DNA of 64,000 bases, from the NCBI RefSeq assembly GCF_000219625.1, contig NC_018216.1:1736001-1800000 (forward strand), given 5' to 3'. The position numbers were made by a program, and so were the translations under genes. Source of the stretch: Zymoseptoria tritici IPO323 (Eukaryota; Ascomycota; Dothideomycetes; Mycosphaerellales; Mycosphaerellaceae). The notes beneath the pieces were generated by a model that ran no database searches, was not told the origin of the DNA, and saw only the letters and a program-made list of their open reading frames with translations. Positions within the stretch are counted from its first letter, which is position 1. Every line of letters starts with the position of its first letter. Of this stretch, positions 14,314 to 24,607 are shown piece after piece.

Positions 14314-14508
14314 TGCCTCCATTTCCTGCTCAAGCTGTACAGCTCAAGCCAGTTGAGCGGAGTTTACGTATCCACGATTGCCCAGAAAGCTCGGAAGGTG
14401 GGTATTTCTTGGACGAGTCGATAATTCTCCCTGCTGCCGCACGCGGCCCATCGTACAGGATCTCTTGAGCGGCCACGAGTGTGTGGTCTGAGCAGGAGCA
14501 ACGAAGTA
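14314..14508. mobile_element. Degenerate MITE copy A
   Basis: The left end (CCTCCATTTCCTGCTCAAG, followed by CTCAAGCCAGTTGAGCGGAG) matches the terminal repeats of the 36.2-kb and 28.6-kb elements. The right end (GTCTGAGCAGGAGCAACGAA followed by GTA) is the inverse complement of the same terminus with several changes. Length is about 195 bp. It has no coding capacity and is the most diverged two-ended copy. Confidence 0.55.
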
Positions 14509-14696
14509 GCAAATGCAATGGCAACGAGATTTGTCCATCCCGTTTCTCTTGTTATCCAAAAGGCCCACCTTGGTCGAAATGATCTAGCCAACGCGACGAG
14601 GACACCAAACAACAGCAAACTTGCCTGCATTGAAGCAGCAGAAATCTGTCGACCGTATTATCTGTCCAGTGTTGATTTCGTGGTCGTCCTTCGAGG

Positions 14697-14710
14697 TAAC
14701 CCTAACCCTA
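14697..14710. repeat. Short interstitial telomere-like repeat
   Basis: The sequence TAACCCTAACCCTA is two units of the fungal/vertebrate-type telomere repeat TTAGGG read on the complement. It lies 210 bp downstream of the lipase stop, and no other telomeric repeat is nearby. Confidence 0.6.
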
Positions 14711-14920
14711 GTCAAAATGGCAGCCGAATGGACATGCTGATACTGTAAACGAACGTCAATGGAAGTCAGTATTGAGCTCTTTGCCATGCAACCCGCCCAA
14801 AACGGAGTAACCAGCCTAGGCGAACAAAGATTCGGGGTTTGAAAGGTAAATGAATAACGTACAGCTCCTTCAGGGTATCATTCAGCCTCTTCAGATCGTC
14901 TTCCAAACACGAACAACGCT

Positions 14921-16825
14921 TCACTCGTCCACAAGACTCGCCATGGAAGAAGTGTTCGTTGAACTCCACCATCCTTCTGGTCTATTTCTGACCACCGTTT
15001 GATCTGTGAGAACACTATTGTCGATGCTCAGCGGAGATTGCGGAGCGTCGACAGGCGCAGCAACAGACGTGGCTTCAGGTATCAGCGACAGCCTGTGTGG
15101 TGATGAGCGAATGGCAGTTCCCGAAGTCGAAATGGAATTCGTGGCGGAGTGAGCAGAACGTACACTAGGGCTCGGCATTAAACCTAGAGCATTTTTCGGC
15201 GGTGGAGGGTTGGAAGAGGAGTGCGCAAAAGAGGAAGGTGCGAGCACCAGGCCACCTTGTCCATTGTCCATGTAATCCTCTTCGTCGCTTTCATCCATTT
15301 GTTCTTCGACAGGCACGTCGTATTCTATAGCTGGAGTCTGAGGCATACGATACGAATGCTCGTCTTCGGAGTAGCCAGGAGGTAGAGAACCATTACTCAA
15401 AGCTGGGTCGAAGATGTTGCGTTGAGGAAGAGCAAGAGATTTGTGCCACTCGAGGGCGTCCCGCTTGGTGGCAGAGGGCTGAGAGTAGCTATCAAGTGCT
15501 TCAAGAACGTGCGGGAAGACAAGTGTATCGACATCGCTGGCCCACAGGAGATCCAGATGCTCGTACTTTGGGACACACTTCGCGATTGTGTGCTTGGGAA
15601 GTTCTTTCAACATGAGGTTGATGTCGACGAGACTGTCGCTGCCGCCGTACACCAGTACAATAGGGGTCTTGATATTCCTTGTTGGAAACTTGGCCACTTT
15701 GTAATACTTGCTTCCTGTGCTGAAACTCGTCGGACTGGTCACCTCATCGTCGTACATCTGGAATTTCCCATTGCGGATGATTTGGAACCAATGCACTACG
15801 CTCTTTGTACTCGTGAAAGAGTATAGATGTGGATAGGCAGCCAGCTTCTGATGAGGTGATATGTTCTTCATCTTCCAGCCGAACAGGAATCCTAGAGCCA
15901 AGTCGATCACCCAGCTGAAGATGCCGGGATACAGCAGAGCTTGCCACATCGTAGTACTACCCAGAATGGCGCGCCGTCCGAAAGCGAGGAACAGGACTTC
16001 GGGGTTTGACTTGACCATAGAGCTCACAATGCCGGAAGCCAAGCCAGGCGGAGCCATTGCCGGTGCGAGAGCCACGAACAGGTCGACCTTGTGATTGAGC
16101 ATGGGATGGATGGAGAGTGTCGCGAACGCCTGTGCCGTGCCTTGACTGAATCCAATGTAAGATAGGCTAGGCTGCTCGGTAGTGCTGAGTATGTAATTGA
16201 TCGAGTCGGGAATGTCGTGAAAGGCAAACTGATCCATGCTGAAGTTCCAGAACGGGATCTCCGTTGGGCCATGGTTCAGGCTCTTCTTGGAGTACTTGTT
16301 CCCGCGATTGTTTCCCAGCCAGACATCATATCCTTGGTCGACAAGTAGGAATGGAAGACATCTTTCTTGCTCTGTAATGCACACCCAAACCTCGCTGTTC
16401 ATCATCAATCCATGGTGTAAGTAAACCACCTTCTTCTGGATAGATCCCGGTCCAGAGTTGACCTTCTGACCTTCCTCGCCTTTTCTCCAGCCTAGACGGT
16501 GTACTCCGAGTAGGTATCCGTCTTCTGTCTGTACGACATGCTCCTCTGCGTAGTATCCGTACAGCTCACAGAGCTCAACGAAGTCGTCGGCTTGGGCGAT
16601 TGGACTCGAGACGGCCTTCTTCTTATTTCGCGCTCGGCGAGAGTATGGCGAGGACAGTCGGTTGAAAGCATTGCGACTGACGCGATAGCCCAGTCGAATA
16701 ATTGGAGTCGGGAGCAGGAGCGTGATGGTGCGAATGACGAGCTCGAGGAAGAGCAAGACAAAAGAACCTCCGAGCGCGAGGTATTCGTGGATGTGAAGCC
16801 TGCCGATGAAGGGTACAGTCGGCAT
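14921..16825 (-). CDS. AB-hydrolase lipase, steryl ester hydrolase-like (Tgl1/Yeh family)
   Basis: An intronless 634-aa protein starting at ATG 16825. Residues 12-42 form an N-terminal hydrophobic segment that would anchor it in the ER or lipid-droplet membrane. The partial AB-hydrolase lipase domain follows (YYAEEHVVQTEDGYLLGVHR, about 91-110), then the HHGLMMNSEVW oxyanion region. The nucleophile elbow GFSQG has Ser227. The segment DVWLGNNRGNKYS is typical of acid lipases and steryl ester hydrolases. A likely catalytic Asp lies in GGSDSLVD and a His in YEHLDLLWA. The C-terminal 170 residues are Ser/Pro-rich and acidic, so probably disordered. In yeast, Tgl1/Yeh1/Yeh2 release sterol and fatty acid from storage esters; that role is inferred here by family. 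It shares a 276-bp upstream interval with the divergent PET191 gene. Confidence 0.88.
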   Translation of the reverse strand: MPTVPFIGRLHIHEYLALGGSFVLLFLELVIRTITLLLPTPIIRLGYRVSRNAFNRLSSPYSRRARNKKKAVSSPIAQADDFVELCELYGYYAEEHVVQTEDGYLLGVHRLGWRKGEEGQKVNSGPGSIQKKVVYLHHGLMMNSEVWVCITEQERCLPFLLVDQGYDVWLGNNRGNKYSKKSLNHGPTEIPFWNFSMDQFAFHDIPDSINYILSTTEQPSLSYIGFSQGTAQAFATLSIHPMLNHKVDLFVALAPAMAPPGLASGIVSSMVKSNPEVLFLAFGRRAILGSTTMWQALLYPGIFSWVIDLALGFLFGWKMKNISPHQKLAAYPHLYSFTSTKSVVHWFQIIRNGKFQMYDDEVTSPTSFSTGSKYYKVAKFPTRNIKTPIVLVYGGSDSLVDINLMLKELPKHTIAKCVPKYEHLDLLWASDVDTLVFPHVLEALDSYSQPSATKRDALEWHKSLALPQRNIFDPALSNGSLPPGYSEDEHSYRMPQTPAIEYDVPVEEQMDESDEEDYMDNGQGGLVLAPSSFAHSSSNPPPPKNALGLMPSPSVRSAHSATNSISTSGTAIRSSPHRLSLIPEATSVAAPVDAPQSPLSIDNSVLTDQTVVRNRPEGWWSSTNTSSMASLVDE

Positions 16826-17101
16826 GTTGGCGGCGGTGTGCTAGCAAAGGAGCATGGTAGGGTGCATACAGGTGTGTCGTGGTGAGGCACGATCACTGAA
16901 TGCTAGTCGAGATCATCGCTTGGAGGTTGGGAACGACTCGAGGTCTCCACATTCGTCATTATCATGTGAAGAGCGGACGGCCCGCAGAGCCTCAATCGTT
17001 CATTCGCCGACATGAGATCCATGCAGCGGTCATCAAAGTCGACAATCAATTTATCTCGACAATTGACCTTGCAGGAGAACTCTGGAGACAAACGACCCAT
17101 C

Positions 17102-17524
17102 ATGCCGACCACATGTACTGATATTCGTAAGTATCCTGGCTCAAGATGGTCTGACATCGACTAACACCATACAGGCGCTGCGCTCGCAGCATGTCTCGCC
17201 AATAGCGATTGTGTTATGGTCCATCGAAACAAGCCAATCGATTGCCTGAGGGAGCCGCTCGTGGACACACTTCCGACGCAGTGTCAACAGCTCAAGCACG
17301 GTTACGGCCAATGCAAACGAGGTCTCGTCGACATGCGAAAACGCTTCCGAGGCAACAAACCCATTGCGACCAGTCAAGAGCTCGAAGGAGAGGGACCTAC
17401 ACCCATGCTGTACGCCGGGAAAGGCACGTATGAGGGCCTTGACAAGAAGAAGTCAATGAAAGAGGGCGACGAGTACGAGTCTTTCACTCGAAATGATGGC
17501 CTGGAGGACTTGAGGAAGAAGTAG
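17102..17524 (+). CDS. PET191: Cytochrome c oxidase assembly protein Pet191/Coa5
   Basis: A small intermembrane-space protein of the twin CX9C class needed for complex IV assembly. Two exons, 17102-17126 and 17175-17524, are separated by a 48-bp intron (gtaagt...ctaacaccatacag) and encode 124 aa. The start MPTTCTDIRAALAACL and the core DCVMVHRNKPIDCLREP and CKRGLVDMRKRFRGNKPIAT match the Pet191 family closely. The pairs C-TDIRAALAA-C and C-QQLKHGYGQ-C are CX9C motifs, as needed for Mia40-dependent import. The tail GKGTYEGLDKKKS is typical of filamentous fungi. It is divergent from the lipase gene and convergent with the F-box gene. Confidence 0.95.
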
Positions 17525-17999
17525 ATGGCAGGACGAGGCCTACAGCAGTGCAGTCAAGACTTCGTTACAACCCAGAAGAGGATTCAGGACACCGCCCATG
17601 ATTGTGAACAGTAGGAGCGTCTGCACAGCTTCTCGAAGCATCGTACTGGTATCTGATATCGGCCCACACCTGAGCCTCTTCCCAGGCCACACAGACAGCG
17701 AACGAGGCCTGGACGATCAAACCTCTCCGCTATCACTGGTCAACCGCCTCCAATACAGCTTGACGAACCAACCTCCGGTCAACAAGTCCTGGTCTTCCTA
17801 TCAGCTCTGGCTTACGGGAGTCGCACAATACTCTTACCGCATGCGCATAATCCCATTCATTCGAGTGATCGTGCAGCACTTCACGTGCGCGAACTCCAAC
17901 CCAGGATACGGCCCTGCAACCGCCCTGCGCTTCGGATCGACGAGCAACTTCTCTCTACCTGGATTGTCTCCGCAATTCAGCAATTCACCTTCGCACAGC

Positions 18000-18677
18000 T
18001 CACTCCTCAAGTGCACCACACTTCACATTGCCCTCAAAGTGCCAATCCCGGTCACTGCTAATATAGCTGTGATGCCACTTCTTGCCCTCAATTCCCGGCG
18101 CATCCGTGGTCACCTCTTCAAAGAAATCACCCATTGTGATACCATCTTCCCGCACCATCGCCGGTCGCAGGCTTCGCTGCCATCTCCGGACGAGGTACAA
18201 GCTCTTGCAAGGTGGCTGGCTAAGATACATCTTCCTCCAGCTTGCTTCGGGGTATGTAACTGCCGGACTGACGATGGGCTTTGTATCCGCTGGGAAGGAT
18301 ATACACACGTCCCAGCTCCATTCGTCCTTGCCGCGTGTCGCGAAGGTCGTCTGCTGCGAACGGCTGTCGCTGGCGATGACGAGGGTGATGGTCGGATAGC
18401 AGCCTGGAAACGCACGGAGGAGGAGGTGGTTATTCAGCGGTTTGCGACCCGGGCGGTTGTTGAGATTGTTGGCAGCGAAGCCGCAACCTTGCAGGTCCCA
18501 GTCGGGTTCGAGGAACAGTTTGCGACGAAGTCGGACACTGCCTAGGATGGTGTTGCGGAAGTCCTGGGTCGTGCGTTGACCGAGGAGGAGATCTTTCGTG
18601 TTGAGTTGGAGTAGAATGGATTCGAGTAGTTCTGGGAGATGGAAGACGCGGCTCGCGGCGGAAGAGACAGGATCCAT
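18000..18677 (-). CDS. F-box domain protein
   Basis: An intronless 225-aa protein from ATG 18677. Residues 11-50 form an F-box-like segment (VFHLPELLESILLQLNTKDL, then RTTQDFRNTI), which normally binds Skp1 in SCF ubiquitin ligases. The rest has a Trp/Pro-rich pattern (SWRKMYLSQPPCKSLYLVRR, then GITMGDFFEEV) seen in many short F-box proteins expanded in Dothideomycetes. The target is unknown. A 315-codon open frame runs antisense across most of the gene and is treated as a shadow. The stop is 476 bp from the convergent PET191 stop. Confidence 0.85.
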   Translation of the reverse strand: MDPVSSAASRVFHLPELLESILLQLNTKDLLLGQRTTQDFRNTILGSVRLRRKLFLEPDWDLQGCGFAANNLNNRPGRKPLNNHLLLRAFPGCYPTITLVIASDSRSQQTTFATRGKDEWSWDVCISFPADTKPIVSPAVTYPEASWRKMYLSQPPCKSLYLVRRWQRSLRPAMVREDGITMGDFFEEVTTDAPGIEGKKWHHSYISSDRDWHFEGNVKCGALEE

Positions 18678-19334
18678 TGTTGTTGTGTCGAAGTGATGGT
18701 AAGACAGGGCAGTACAATGGATAGCGATGTTCGGCAGGTCAAAGAATGATCAGACAGTCCATGAGCGTTGAAGTTCAGATACTTTGTGTAGTCATGCAGG
18801 CGGTTGATTTGAAGTGAGAAGGTATCGATCACGGTGCGATGTGACTCCCTCAGCAGGAGATTTCGTCTTTGTTCAAGGAAGAGTCAAAGACGCGAGAGGC
18901 GAAACAGAGAGCGATCGTTCCGTGCACACCTTGAGATAAAAGCATCGCAGTGTTGTGAAAGTGATGTCACCAATACCAAGACAAGACTTGTCGTGAGGGG
19001 AGCTGTTTCTGGCTCAGATGACTGTTTCTGACTCAGATGACATGAGGTACCTGCTGTGAGTGGACGGGACACACATTCCTCAGCTCAATAGCAACCAAAA
19101 CATCACTACAGGTCGCACGACAGCGCACGAAGAACAAGATGCGTCTGTCTTCGTTTCATCGTTATATCCTAGATAGCTGATCATCTCGACCTCGGGAGCC
19201 ACATTCAGGCTCACCAGCGCAATGGTATCTCGCGAAGAGCAGCACAAAGCAATATGACCACATTCAGTTCCATTGACCCACAGTCAAATCCTTCCCTTTT
19301 CCCCCTCTTCCTCTGTGCGAGTACTGCATCCCAT
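18678..19334. other. Intergenic between F-box and Rho GEF genes
   Basis: This 0.66-kb stretch holds the 5' flank of the F-box gene and the 3' flank of the Rho GEF. The imperfect direct repeat CTCAGATGACTGTTTCTGA / CTCAGATGACATGAGG near 19.01-19.05 kb is the only local structure seen. Confidence 0.5.
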
Positions 19335-22300
19335 TCAGTCCTTCATGTTTTCATTCAGCACCAACTCGACCACAATTTGGGTCTTATCCATTTCCGGATG
19401 CTGCATGACCAACTTCAACGTACGGCTGGACGTCAAGCTCGCCGTCGTCGGGACCTTGTGATCCCCATTCGCTCCATGCGTTGAGGCGGGTTCCGCATTC
19501 GCGCTCCAATTCGTGCCGTCGTCCAGACATTTGACCTCTCTCCCGGCGATAATCTGCTTCAGCCGCCCATTCTGCGCGTTACGAATCTCCACAAAGTCGT
19601 TGTCGAAGAGTACCAGATAAGGTCCATATAGCGCAGCGTTTTGTGCGCTGCCAACGAACTGCATGATCACGGACCGACTCACGTCGCCGTGTTTGTTCAC
19701 GTATACCGCAAAGTTCTGGTAGCAGAGGAGAAATTCCTGATCGCTGAGACGGAGCATACTCAGCGCACGCTGGTCCTTGATGTGCTGCGCAATGTTCTGC
19801 ACGTGCTCCGCTTTCAGCTCCGGCACGCTGAAGGGCTGTTTCTTGTCGAGAGTCAGCACTTCGAAGCCGCGCGCGGTACTGACGGCCAGGGAGGAGTGAA
19901 ACAGGTTCATGGCGGTACATTCAGTGGGGATGTAGAATTCGTCGAATTCGCGGAAGAATTCGGTCGTGCCGCGCTTGAACATGCCACGCTTCTTTTCTGA
20001 AGACTTCTGGTAGACGGGTTCAAGGACCTTGAAGACGGAGTTGAGATTATCACGTTTCTTGTAGAAGACGAGGGTGCGATCCTTTTGCTTGCCGGTGACG
20101 AAAAAGCCGACGTCTTTGCTGCCGGAGAGTTTCTGAGGCGCTTTGCGGGCGGAGTCGCTGACGGTACCGGTTCGTTCGTTCGGGCAGATGGCATCGAGAT
20201 GGTAGGCGACCAGGGTCTTGTCGGAGATCAGGAGGAAGAGGTTGAACTCCTCAAGAACGGCCACTTGTGTAACACGAACCATACCGATGGCCTGTCTCCG
20301 CGTTAGCTTGAATTCCAATCGAGAACGACGAGTCAACTCACCTTTGTCCAGCCGCGAGGGTTATCCAGCTCGCTGACATAGACGCCATAGTCCGTGCCAA
20401 CAGCAACCATCTGCTTCCCGGGGTAGGGTGTTGAGAAGCTTGCTGCGCAATTGACTCTCGCTCTGCAAATTGGTCCAGGTCGTCCGGTATCCTTAAATCG
20501 ATGCTCGACCTCCTTGATTGCTCGATCCACCGGTGTGCCTTTGATAGTAACGCCCTTGCCGCTGCCGGCAAAAGCGTCGTATACAAACGCCGAATCCGCC
20601 ATCACTCGTAGCCGGAAGGGTTCTGCATTCTGCGCGTGTAGAGCTGCAGCGTGCTTGGTCTTTGCGATGATGATCTTGTTACACCAATCTCGCCTGGCGT
20701 TCTCCGTCGGTGCAAAGAGCGTGTATGTCTCTCGGCCAAGATGCTTGACTTTGAAAGGGTACATGATGCGGTCTTCTTTGGCATCGCCCAGTGAAGTTAC
20801 TGGCTGCAACGTGTTGCTCGAGGAGCCCGTGTTGGAATGTTGTAGACCGCTCGGAGCAGGAGATGAAGTACCTGTCGCGACCCGGGTGAGTGTCGGATCA
20901 CTCGACGTCGAGGTCCTACCTCCTGTCGCCTCTCTGACGGTTGTGATGCCTTTGACATAACTCGACTTCTGAATCGCAGGATCATTCGCGCTCTCGAGAA
21001 TGAGAAGGTCCATAGGAATTGGTAACCTGGAAACATCGTACCGGTCAAGCTTTCCACCGTCACCCGCGCGAGCCGCAACAGTCTTGGCTAGGATCAGGTA
21101 GTGGTCGAAGAGCAGAGCATGGCAATCCAGCCAAGTAAACCTGTTACTGCCCATCCTTTGCACATCGCCGCGGTAAATGAGCTCCCGGCCAAAGTGGTCC
21201 AGGTTGAGCTCCACGTCATCCTTCATGCCCGGTCTGAGCACCAACTTCGTGCCGAGATCTGTGAGGTCGATCTTCCGCTGTGAGTCGGCCACGCGCGCGT
21301 CGCACTCCATCGCGACAGCCTTCACTTCTTCCAGTGCGATCACGAGATTCGTCTTTTCTTGGCTGTCGTCTTTCATGGTCTTCAGGATCGTAGACATTAG
21401 CAAGGTATACCTCTGCAGTCTCGTGATCGGCGTCTTCAGGAAGCTATCAAGCGAAAGGCGACCAGACCTCTTATCGCTCCTGACGCTCTCGACAAATTTC
21501 CTGAACTCGATGTTTCGATCCATTTCTGATCGCACCAGATGATCTGCCTTGGGAAAGAAGTTGGCATAGTCGACATATGCCGTCTTTGCCTTTCGTATCC
21601 ATTGACGGAAGATGTCACTGTAACCGACCACCCACGGACCCTGCTCCTGCTGTCTGTACTTGAGCTGCGGCAGAAGATGCTCTTCATTCGCCTGCTTGAT
21701 TGTCCCGAGGCGACCGAACACGTCGAGGATGAATTTGTCCTTGCGTTTGGGTGTGATGACTGAAGGTTGCACCCTGTCGAGCTGGTCCCTGTACAAGGTC
21801 AAGACTACGTCCAAATCGGACATGTAGCGCTCCTCGGTAGACACCACTTCGTGCAAGATGTGCTGCTTCTCGATCTCCTTCTTGTCTCGCTTCTCAACAT
21901 CTTCCTTGCTGATGCGATAGTACTCCACCCAGCTCTCTGTTGATCGCGAGGGCTGGGCGCGAAGATTGACTTTCTTCAATGTACGCTGGCAAAGATGCGA
22001 GTAGCATCGCATGTTTGGTATGAGGTGGTCGTGCACTGTAGGAGAGTAGCATCCAGAGCGAGTGAGCTGAAATATCACGCCAGAGAACGGCCCCGGCACA
22101 ATCTTGACCCACTCTTCGGTAGAGATCAGGGTGCTGGCTGAGTACATGTTCTGAACCACGCGATGACTGAGTCCTTCCGCATCAGCAATGTTCATCGTCG
22201 GCACCTTGTTGGTGAACAGTGAAACCAGTGCTTCGAGGATGTCGGCCTCTTTGAGTTCGGTATTCTGCTCTGGACTTGTGACTTGGAGTAGCCAATGCAG

Positions 22301-24607
22301 TAGAGCCTTCAGAGACCACGGCTCCTCGCATTTCTTGAAGTCCGCTGCGCCAAGCTTCGAAGGCGTGAAGCGTTTACCAATAGCAGGTAGATCAAGCACC
22401 ATACTTCCGGGAGGTACGACGGGCGTGTCTCCAGTAGGATAAGCCGAAGCTCGGGTTTGTTGAAGACGAAGCCGCCTCTCTTCTGCGTCAGTCTTGGAGC
22501 GCAGCGGCTGGGCGATCTGAGGAGTATTGCTGTGGCTGACTAGTGACGATGATCGTGGCACTAATTGCCCTTGTGAGTTGACGACGTAAGCGTCTGGAGC
22601 AAGCGGATAGGGCGATTGCCCAGGAACAGACGGGAGGGCCTTGAAGTCGGTCTGCATTGGGAACGGCGGGTCTTCGGGATACGGCACTGCGGGAAGAGGT
22701 CGAGATGGGTAGGATGAAGCCGCATGCTGGAACATGATATCAGGTGGCTCGTCTGGGAAGCGTTCCGGAAGCTGCGGCTCCATCAGAGAGTACTCGTCTC
22801 CTTCGTCGTAACTTTGCCTTCGATTGAAGGCCGCCGGTTCTGACAAACCGCCCGTGCCACCAACCTCGACCCGCGCAGCAGGATTGTATGGTTGTGCGAA
22901 TCGCGCATAATCCGACCGGTAGTCGACATCGTCACGACTTGATTGCGAAGCGTGCGATCTTCGCATGGAGCTGTGCTGACTTGAAATTGGTCCGCTGTAG
23001 GAGTCGCTGTTCATCTCACCGCCTGCCGCAAGCTGGTTCGGGTCGCCGCCGTATGTCATCTGCACGTCGCATCCGCCCCCAAACGAGCTCATGTCAACAT
23101 TGGCATAATCATCACTGTCACTTTCGGGAGGCTCCTCGTGTTGGCGACTGTTTCGCTGGGAGCCCATGCCGGAAAATCTTGTCTGCCCAGCACCACTCTG
23201 TCGACGGGCATCGTCCTCCTCTGCCATTCGAAGCATGGCCAAGCCCTGTGCAGCTTCCGCATCGCTGTCGCTGCTGTACGATTCATGACTGACTTGATGC
23301 GGCACCGGTGAGAGATGGCCATTCACTGTGCCGTTCCGTGACGGACGCCGTTCCCGATACGAGCCATGTGACGACATGTGGGTTGATGATGCGTGTGGCG
23401 CTTGCGTGATTGATATTGACGGGCTGCGGGCACGATGAGAACCACCTCCAGTATTCATCGCCATGCTGAATACTTCTCCATAGAGATCATCCTGAGTAAC
23501 GCCAGGAGGGGGACTGTAACGAGAGTTGGGCCTGTCATTTCGATCTTCGAAGTATTCGGAGCTCTGACTGGGTTGCGGCGGGAGAGGCCGCTCCTGTGGA
23601 TGTCTGTTCAGTGTGTTAGTCCTGTTGGGCGCGTGAACTGGTGGTGTAGGACCCGGCGATGCAAGCGGTGGCGATGGCTGGGTAGAGGCGAGAAAACGAG
23701 GTGACGGAGACTGTCGAGTATCGTAACTTGAATTGGCGGGCGGTGAAGGCCTCCAATCGTTTGCAAGCCTGCCAGACATTGCAGTCGCCGCATCACCCTG
23801 GTATTGTTGGGCATGCGTGGGTCCAGTATACGAAGGATATGTTTCTGTTGGATAGGGTGCAGAAGATACAGGAACTCCTTGCGGAGCCCCGGCAGACGCT
23901 TGTTGGTCGTAGGATGCATGGGGAGGCGGCGGCGGACTTTGCATTAATGAAGGCTCATATCGATGGGCTTGGGGTATTGCAGGCTCGTATTGATGTGCTG
24001 GAGGCTGGGGACTGTATTGTTGATGTTGAGCAAATTGCTGTTGCTGCTGCTGCTGTGGAGAAAAGCTTGGACTCGAATAATTTCCAGGCGAATAGGCATA
24101 TGGATCTATTGGTCCACCAGAGATGCCGGAGGGTGATGGCTCAGTATAGGCTGCAGGATTGTACTGTGGTTGGTATGTGTTTTGGTTGTAGGCATACGCC
24201 GCCGGATTGTAGCTGCTTTGCTGTGGTGGAGGTGGTGGAGGTTGAGTGTAATTCTGCGGATTGTATGCCGGCTGCTGCGGAGATACATCGTAGCCTCGAC
24301 CGCCATAGCTTGTGCTGCTCGGCGACTGATACTCGTCCCGGTAGACGTAGCCGCTGTGGGACTGCGGTACAGATTCCGAGCCAGCAGGTGGGTACGGGTT
24401 GCTGTACGTCGTTTGGCCCGGGTATCCATAATGACTCCGCTGCGGGAGCGGAACCTGAGCTGACTCTAGCTGCTGTCCATACTGCTGTCCCGTGTAACCA
24501 CCATTCTGTCCCTGCTGTTGGCTCTGATTGTACTGATCGTAGTAGCCTGCGGGAGGCGGTTGCTGCGCCGGAGGCTGTGTATAACGATCGCCTTGATAGT
24601 ACGACAT
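19335..24607 (-). CDS. ROM2: Rho1 guanine nucleotide exchange factor, Rom2-like (DEP-DH-PH-CNH)
   Basis: A 1740-aa protein in two exons (complement 24607-20342 and 20291-19335) with a 50-bp intron (gtgagt...gagacag). Residues 1-700 are Gln/Pro/Tyr/Ser-rich and disordered, with polyQ near 190. A DEP-like segment starts near 760 (WSLKALLHWLLQVTSPEQNT). The RhoGEF (DH) domain starts near 915 (HILHEVVSTEERYMSDLDVV) and includes SFLKTPITRLQRYTLLMSTI, the usual DH signature. A PH region follows near 1130-1310 (FTWLDCHALLFDHYLILAK). A citron-homology domain runs from about 1330 to the end. This order is that of yeast Rom1/Rom2 and Aspergillus Rom2, which activate Rho1 for cell-wall integrity signalling at the plasma membrane. 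No key element appears lost. Confidence 0.93.

Larger units (their letters stand above)
6771..14920. other. Gene-poor interval of about 8 kb
   Basis: No convincing protein gene was found. Many frames of 60-240 codons exist on both strands, but none shows a domain, plausible splice continuation or family resemblance. The proximal part (6.8-8.6 kb) is rich in CT/GA runs and probably holds the long 5' flank of the Q/P-rich gene. It contains a GGACAA hexamer array near 8.08 kb and a GGGTA run near 7.43 kb. Further on are a degenerate MITE (14314-14508) and a telomere-like 14-mer (14697-14710). Long non-coding RNAs or decayed genes could be present but cannot be shown by eye. Confidence 0.5.

Noticed and set aside
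17598..18545. A 315-codon open frame on + antisense to the F-box gene
   Set aside because: It overlaps an F-box protein with a recognisable domain and has no family resemblance itself. A long antisense frame here is a by-product of codon bias.
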